64,000 bases of DNA, taken from contig JAXBDG010000020.1 of the NCBI GenBank assembly GCA_036320915.1, positions 868,001-932,000 on the forward strand, written 5' to 3'. Shown here one piece after another: positions 59,597 through 64,000 of this stretch. Under the pieces are notes generated by a model. It was not told the DNA's origin, made no database searches, and worked only from the letters and a program-made list of their open reading frames with translations. This DNA comes from Linnemannia elongata (Eukaryota > Mortierellomycota > Mortierellomycetes > Mortierellales > Mortierellaceae). Position 1 is the stretch's first letter, and every line of letters begins with the position of its first letter. A program made the translations under genes and the position numbers.

Positions 59597-60330
59597 ATGA
59601 CGAAAACTGCTTCAATAACAACAGCAGCGGCAGTACGGACATCAACGATAAAGAAATATTTCCCTCCTCCCGAAATCTTCTCCATCGTGGCTCCTTCCTC
59701 GACCCACCGTCCCTCTTTCCGTGCGTACTGGCTTGCAGCACATGGTATCGCAGCTTCCTCCCCTACCTCTGGGAATCTATTGACGACAGCTTCTGCTCAT
59801 GGTCCTTCATCCTTAAACAAAACAACACTACGATGACCAGCCCATTATCAACAAGGAAGAGACTCAGCTCCGAGATATGCGCACCAAGCATGGATATCTA
59901 ATTCGTCACTTGACATCCATAGGATCCCAACCATTAATGCAGCGGGCATCAGTGACACCTGTAATCGACTCCAGTCTCTCATTTACTGCAACACTCTTGG
60001 CGCTCTGCCACTTTCTGACAGGGTTCGTCAGAAGCAAGCTATTTTCTGGCTGGAAGCGGAGCAAAGTGCAAGAGAGGAAGGAACGAGAGCAACCAATGCC
60101 CAACGAATTCTTGCTGTTTCCCGAATTCAAGGTGGCACTCCAACTTAACAGGGTTTGGTGGAAGACGAATAGGAGGCGAGAGCACGATTGGATGGCGGGG
60201 CAACGGTTCTTGATACTGGTTCTGAAGAACCAGGGTCTTTGTGCCTTGGGACTAAGGAAGTGTCTAGATACCCTCTGCGAGATTCGAAGTGCCAACTTAA
60301 CAGCAGCTTGCAGACTAATATGCATTGTCT
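59597..60330 (+). pseudogene. F-box/LRR relic, several frameshifts
   Basis: The start reads MTKTASITTAAAV and continues to FPPPEIFSIV. The frame then shifts near 59690 to FLDPPSLFPCVLACSTWYRS then LPYLWESIDDSFCSWS. It shifts again near 59875 to MRTKHGYLIRHLT. These are the F-box and post-F-box motifs of the intact proteins. At least two frameshifts and loss of the LRR part mark it as dead. Confidence 0.7.
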
Positions 60331-61451
60331 ATGGTGCCATGTCCATATGTGTGACTTCTTTTATTCCTTTTAACCGACGAACACTAACTAAAATTAATAA
60401 TAAAATCCCTGGATCCCTCGGTACAAAATGTTCCTTCTCTTCTTTTCGACAGCAAGGATGGTGAGGGTGGGACATATTTCCATGGCACCTATGACAATGC
60501 AAGTAGTCCGTCCTCTGTAGGACACCTGTGGACCATTCACGCCGCTATTTTTCCAACTGTTAAGTGACACTCACCATATTTTGTTGACTTGCAATGTTGG
60601 GTCTCTACCATTGATTTCGCTTTGGGCTAATGTATCTCATGCGCGTATCGCGCAGCGCTTTTATCGACCTAACACGCTCATAGAACCGGTTTCTTGAAAA
60701 AGGAGTCGCGACAAATGATGCTATTCGTTTGTGCAGTAGAGCATCCGCGTTTGGTTTAGATCGAAATTTTCTAATTTTGCAGAGCAGATAGCCTCCGAGG
60801 CAAGTTGAAAGGTGGCGATAAAATACCATTTGTGTCACCAATTAAACACAAACTTTTCGACGCCGCATGTCTTTGCAACTGAATGCACTCCTTTTATCAT
60901 CCGAGCCTCGCAATACACGGCGCACGCCTGTAGAACCAATTGTTTTATTGTCCATTTAGACGTTGGGCAACTGTTGGATCATGGCTCGGTTTGCACACAG
61001 GACAGCCATCCCTAATGGTCTAGCGGCCAGTGAAATCCCTGTTGGCCTCTCCTCCCGTCAATACTCTTCGCCGTACCGACGGGTCGCTGCAGACCAGGTC
61101 TGTTATCTGCTTGTTCGTTTGTTTGTTTGTTTGTTTGTTCATTTTGTATACTCCTCAACCTAATGAATGCGGAGAAGTGTGCCATGACTTGTATGGCCGA
61201 GCACCTCTCAACACTCAATATGGCTCATAATGCGAATCAAATTACCGTAGCTTCAAGCGCCGTCCATACAGTTCATGCAGCGATGGTTGCAATATCTCAA
61301 GATACTTTAGTGATTCCTGCCACATCACGTCAACCTATTGCAAAACGATTTCGGGGAACAAGGACAACCGTCGTAGCAAGTGCCAAAGTAGAGATAAAAG
61401 AACACGTGAAATACGTTGCGTGCATTGGTGTTGACTTGCGTGCGTGTTCAC

Positions 61452-61494
<43 letters not shown>

Positions 61495-62888
61495 GCTGGA
61501 GTGAGCGCAAGTCGATCTGGACGATATTTACCAAGGCACGGACAAAATACTGCTGTGGGCATGTCGAAACCGCCTGGATACCCTTTCGATCGGAATCTCT
61601 CTCACTCGACCCCTAATGTCAAGTGCCATCGATTTGTATGGTCGCAATTGGCACAGTAGGTACACATGAAGCATTTAATGCTGACCTCGACCACTTTGTT
61701 TGTGGCGCTGACACACGGGTTAGATTCAACTAGGCACTGGATGCGACTGGAGCCATTCGGGATCGAGATTTTTAAAAGAAAAAAAAAAAGCGGCGTCTTT
61801 TCAGATAATTGGACTGAACTTGCCGTTGTCTGTTAAAGCTGCCACTCTCTTTCCTACGGGATTACTTTTATTGCTCCAGTATCTCTTTGATGCATACGGC
61901 GTGTTGTAGGATAGCAGATACCAACCCGAGTCCAACATGGTTAGAGTGAGATGGAGTAGAATTGCGCTATTTAGTAGCCAATTAGGACCAATAACAAAGT
62001 ACATTGACAGATGCAGCAGAGTACAAAACAAAATCAAAGAAAGCATTGTTGAAATGGTACCGCAAAGGTTTTGATGATGTGCAGCCACCGTTGGCCTCAT
62101 TCATTACAAAACTTGAATGATAGCAAACTTTAAAATAGAAGGATACTACACGCCGCTCATTTTTTTTTCTTTTTTTTTTTTTTGTGAGAAAATTGGGCGT
62201 GACTGGTACGTGAAGTCACCACCTGGCAAGCCGCCGTGCGCGCAAGGCCACCACGGGCTCTATTAAATCATTCCCAGTTCTTCGTACACAATAAATCTTA
62301 GACGCCGCATTTTTTGTGTTCTTTGTTGAAAGTGAATGCATGCACCCCCTATTTTTGAAGGGCTCAATCTGTCCCAGACGGGTGAACCTTGTCTTTTCCC
62401 TCATTTTGTCATCGTCCATCTCCACCAGGTCTTCCTTTCCGCTTCGTCATTGGTCGCCATCTAGAATGGACGCCGGGACGCCGCGCTCCTGCGCAATGCG
62501 CTTCAAAAAAAATACTATGCAAGTTCATTTGGTATTGGATCAACCTCCCAGTCTAAAAGCCAACGTTTGGCCTGAGCGAACTTCTCAAACCAATATCACA
62601 TTCACGGAGCGGCGTCCAACAGTTAGACTGGGCCCTCTGCGCGCGTGTTTTCATGCGACCTGTAAACTTGAGCCCACCGCAATGGAAGAAGAGCGTGTTC
62701 GACGAGTTTATTGTGACTATTGGACTACGTCAATTGGCCAAACGAAATCCCTTCAGATTCATCTGCACAAAGAGCGGCGCAAGTGTGTGTTGATCGTGAA
62801 GAATGCTTTCAACACAGCGATACCTTCATCTCATCATCCACTAATATCATCCTCTGTCTTCTTCTCTCCCAAACAGGTTGAATTTTGT
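60331..62888. other. intergenic with homopolymers, no supported gene
   Basis: It contains a GTTT tetranucleotide run (about 61110-61140), a 40-base poly(A) tract (61453-61492), and short T and A runs near 61781 and 62160-62182. The string ACGCCGCAT with nearby TGAATGCA recurs near 60863 and 62303. A frame at 62316-63059 has no recognisable features and overlaps the promoter of the next gene, so it is not called. Confidence 0.5.
61453..61492. repeat. poly(A) tract, 40 bases
   Basis: An uninterrupted run of A. It could be the tail of a retroposed transcript, but no matching body or target duplication is recognisable. Confidence 0.85.
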
Positions 62889-62896
62889 ATAAAAGG
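62889..62896 (+). promoter_or_regulatory. TATA box of the small secreted protein gene
   Basis: Reads TATAAAAG, followed by a CA/CT-rich leader that meets a GTAAGA donor at 62962. A CTAG acceptor ends at 63054, two bases before the ATG, so a 93-nt 5'-UTR intron is likely. A branch-like CTAAC lies at about 63027. Confidence 0.65.
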
Positions 62897-63055
62897 TGTC
62901 CTCCATCATCAAATATTCTCTCATCACCACCCAACCTCACCAATCTACTCTACCTCATCAAGTAAGAATCACTTCCTAGTAAAACTCAACCCAGTTATGA
63001 AATGTGATTCAGTTGTATTGATTTCTAACTTCAATCTCAATGGTCGTCTGCTAGA

Positions 63056-63343
63056 ATGAAGATTTCGCTCTCTGTCGCAGCCCTTGGTGCTATCTTGATT
63101 GCCTCGAGTGCCGAAGCCATTCGTGTCTGCCGTACAGGCTGGCAAGACGACAACACCTGCGGCTACAACTGCCAAAACGGTGACCCCATTGACGGACAAT
63201 GGTGCCGCAACTTCAAGAATGAACTCGTAAGAAACGGCGCCAACTGCTGGGGTGATTGCAATGCTTCCAATGGATTCCAGTTCTGGTGCTCCAAGTCTTC
63301 TATGAGCCCCAGTGAGTGCAACCCTCATTTCTGGAGCACCTAA
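63056..63343 (+). CDS. small secreted cysteine-rich protein
   Basis: This is a 95-residue frame. Residues 1-21 are a signal peptide (MKISLSVAALGAILI, cleavage after AEA). The mature ~74 residues contain eight cysteines (C25, C35, C39, C50, C64, C68, C78, C88), enough for four disulfides, with a C-x3-C pair twice (35/39, 64/68), and many Asn, Gly and Trp. Size, signal and Cys content are those of fungal secreted effector-like, antimicrobial or hydrophobin-sized proteins, but the spacing is not that of hydrophobins (no CC pairs), and I recognise no family. A strong TATA box, a leader intron and AATAAA near 63414 suggest real, possibly high, expression. Function is unknown. Confidence 0.8.
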   Translation: MKISLSVAALGAILIASSAEAIRVCRTGWQDDNTCGYNCQNGDPIDGQWCRNFKNELVRNGANCWGDCNASNGFQFWCSKSSMSPSECNPHFWST

Positions 63344-63544
63344 GATTGCAAGTCGACATACTGTGTCAGAGCAAACAACTTCGCTCTCGTTTATTGTATA
63401 ACCACAAGGCTTGGAATAAAACTAGATGTGATTTGCTCCCTCAATCGACCGATCGAATGAGGGGTTCACTACACCATTAAAATCTCCACATACGATGGTC
63501 TCCATGCCTTTCTCTTTCGTCTTAACAGGACCCTGGCAGGATAA

Positions 63545-64000
63545 CACTGGTTGTCGTCCTTGGAGAGTAATATCCGCAGTAAACACTTTGAGCATATCTG
63601 GGCTCGCAACCCTGCCCTAGCGTTTTTCGGATCATCTATCGCCTCTTCTAGCCCAACCCTTTCGACAGCCTTCCCGGGCATGCGGTCACTCGTTGTCGGA
63701 ACTTGGCTCAAGTCGCGAGACTTTTTCCTCATCTTGCACCGCCTCCCCAACCTTCACGGTCTGGAATGCGAGACACTTGGACTCATGGACCGTGTGTTCT
63801 GTCCGGACGCGGACAAAATTATGGAGAGTCAACCAAGCAACTTGCAACATCTTAGTTTTCAGAACACCATTCAGACCGACACCACAATCGCCCACAGTAT
63901 CTCTCATGGTGGCCTCACCTCAAGGAGATCAACATCCGAAAACGGGTTCTCAAGGCTATTGCAAGGGCGCTGGTGTCGCGATATCAGGAACTGGAGGTGT
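63545..64000 (+). pseudogene. F-box/LRR family fragment running off the window
   Basis: From about 63551 the plus frame reads LSSLESNIRSKHFEHIWARN, AFPGMRSL, FFLILHRLPNLHGLECETL and LQHLSFQNT, the LRR part typical of the F-box proteins here. Near 63900 the continuation WPHLKEINIRKRVLKAIARA lies in another frame, so a frameshift is present. A stop precedes it at about 63542 and no F-box is seen upstream. The 3' end is outside the window. Confidence 0.6.

Noticed and set aside
61009..61085. tRNA-Glu-like 5' half (TCCCTAATGGTCTAGCGGCC) upstream of a poly(A), as in a SINE
   Set aside because: The A-box fits, but there is no T-arm/B-box sequence, no pairing 3' acceptor half, and no duplication around the poly(A) run; chance or an old fragment.
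62316..63059. 247-codon plus-strand frame
   Set aside because: No recognisable domain, unusual composition, and it runs through the TATA box and leader intron of the small secreted gene.

Overview
This window is nuclear DNA of a filamentous fungus, most likely an early-diverging lineage of the Mortierella type (Mortierellomycota). The placement is inference. It rests on short spliceosomal introns (about 70-130 nt in the coding regions), NACHT-pentapeptide-WD40 STAND proteins in tandem, many F-box-like leucine-rich proteins and their relics, and a Mutator-type transposon whose transposase carries an Ulp1 protease. I saw no rRNA gene, intact tRNA gene or CRISPR array.

Layout. 1-25 kb: the 3' end of one NACHT/WD40 gene (1-363); a divergent pair of broken methyltransferase genes (SABATH-like at 1751-2743, minus, one in-frame stop; EgtD/EasF-like at 3691-4875, plus, one frameshift); three intact F-box/LRR-like paralogs plus one dead copy (7.1-12.1 kb); then two complete STAND proteins in tandem (13272-18743 and 20723-24733). 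The two STAND genes share promoter-side sequence, a 5'-UTR intron, a NACHT domain, pentapeptide repeats and a run of WD40 repeats, but they differ at the N-terminus.

25.15-41.88 kb: one 16.7-kb DNA transposon bounded by 3.37-kb, practically identical terminal inverted repeats. Its 10-kb core holds three genes. The central gene can be spliced in silico as 8 exons into one 1561-residue protein: Ulp1/C48 cysteine protease, acidic linker, FAR1-type zinc finger, MULE DDE transposase and SWIM zinc finger. Two flanking unknown genes on the minus strand each carry a C2HC-like finger.

41.9-64 kb: an F-box relic; a secreted/membrane protein with a Kre9/Knh1-like ectodomain, one membrane span and a repetitive cytoplasmic tail (43941-45950); a small foldback element; a gene graveyard (DIRS-like retroelement remnant, truncated FAD-linked lactone-oxidase-like gene, short-chain dehydrogenase fragment); an intact 13-exon full-size ABCG transporter (50742-56086) with one GC-AG intron; a 631-residue F-box protein; another F-box relic; a small secreted 8-cysteine protein (63056-63343); and a broken F-box/LRR fragment running off the end.

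Overall this looks like a fast-turnover accessory region. STAND and F-box families expand and decay around transposons, and single-copy membrane genes (the wall protein and the ABC transporter) sit among the debris. No operon logic applies: each gene appears to have its own promoter. The strongest candidate for something undescribed is the long-TIR transposon, with its Ulp1-transposase fusion and two zinc-finger companion genes.
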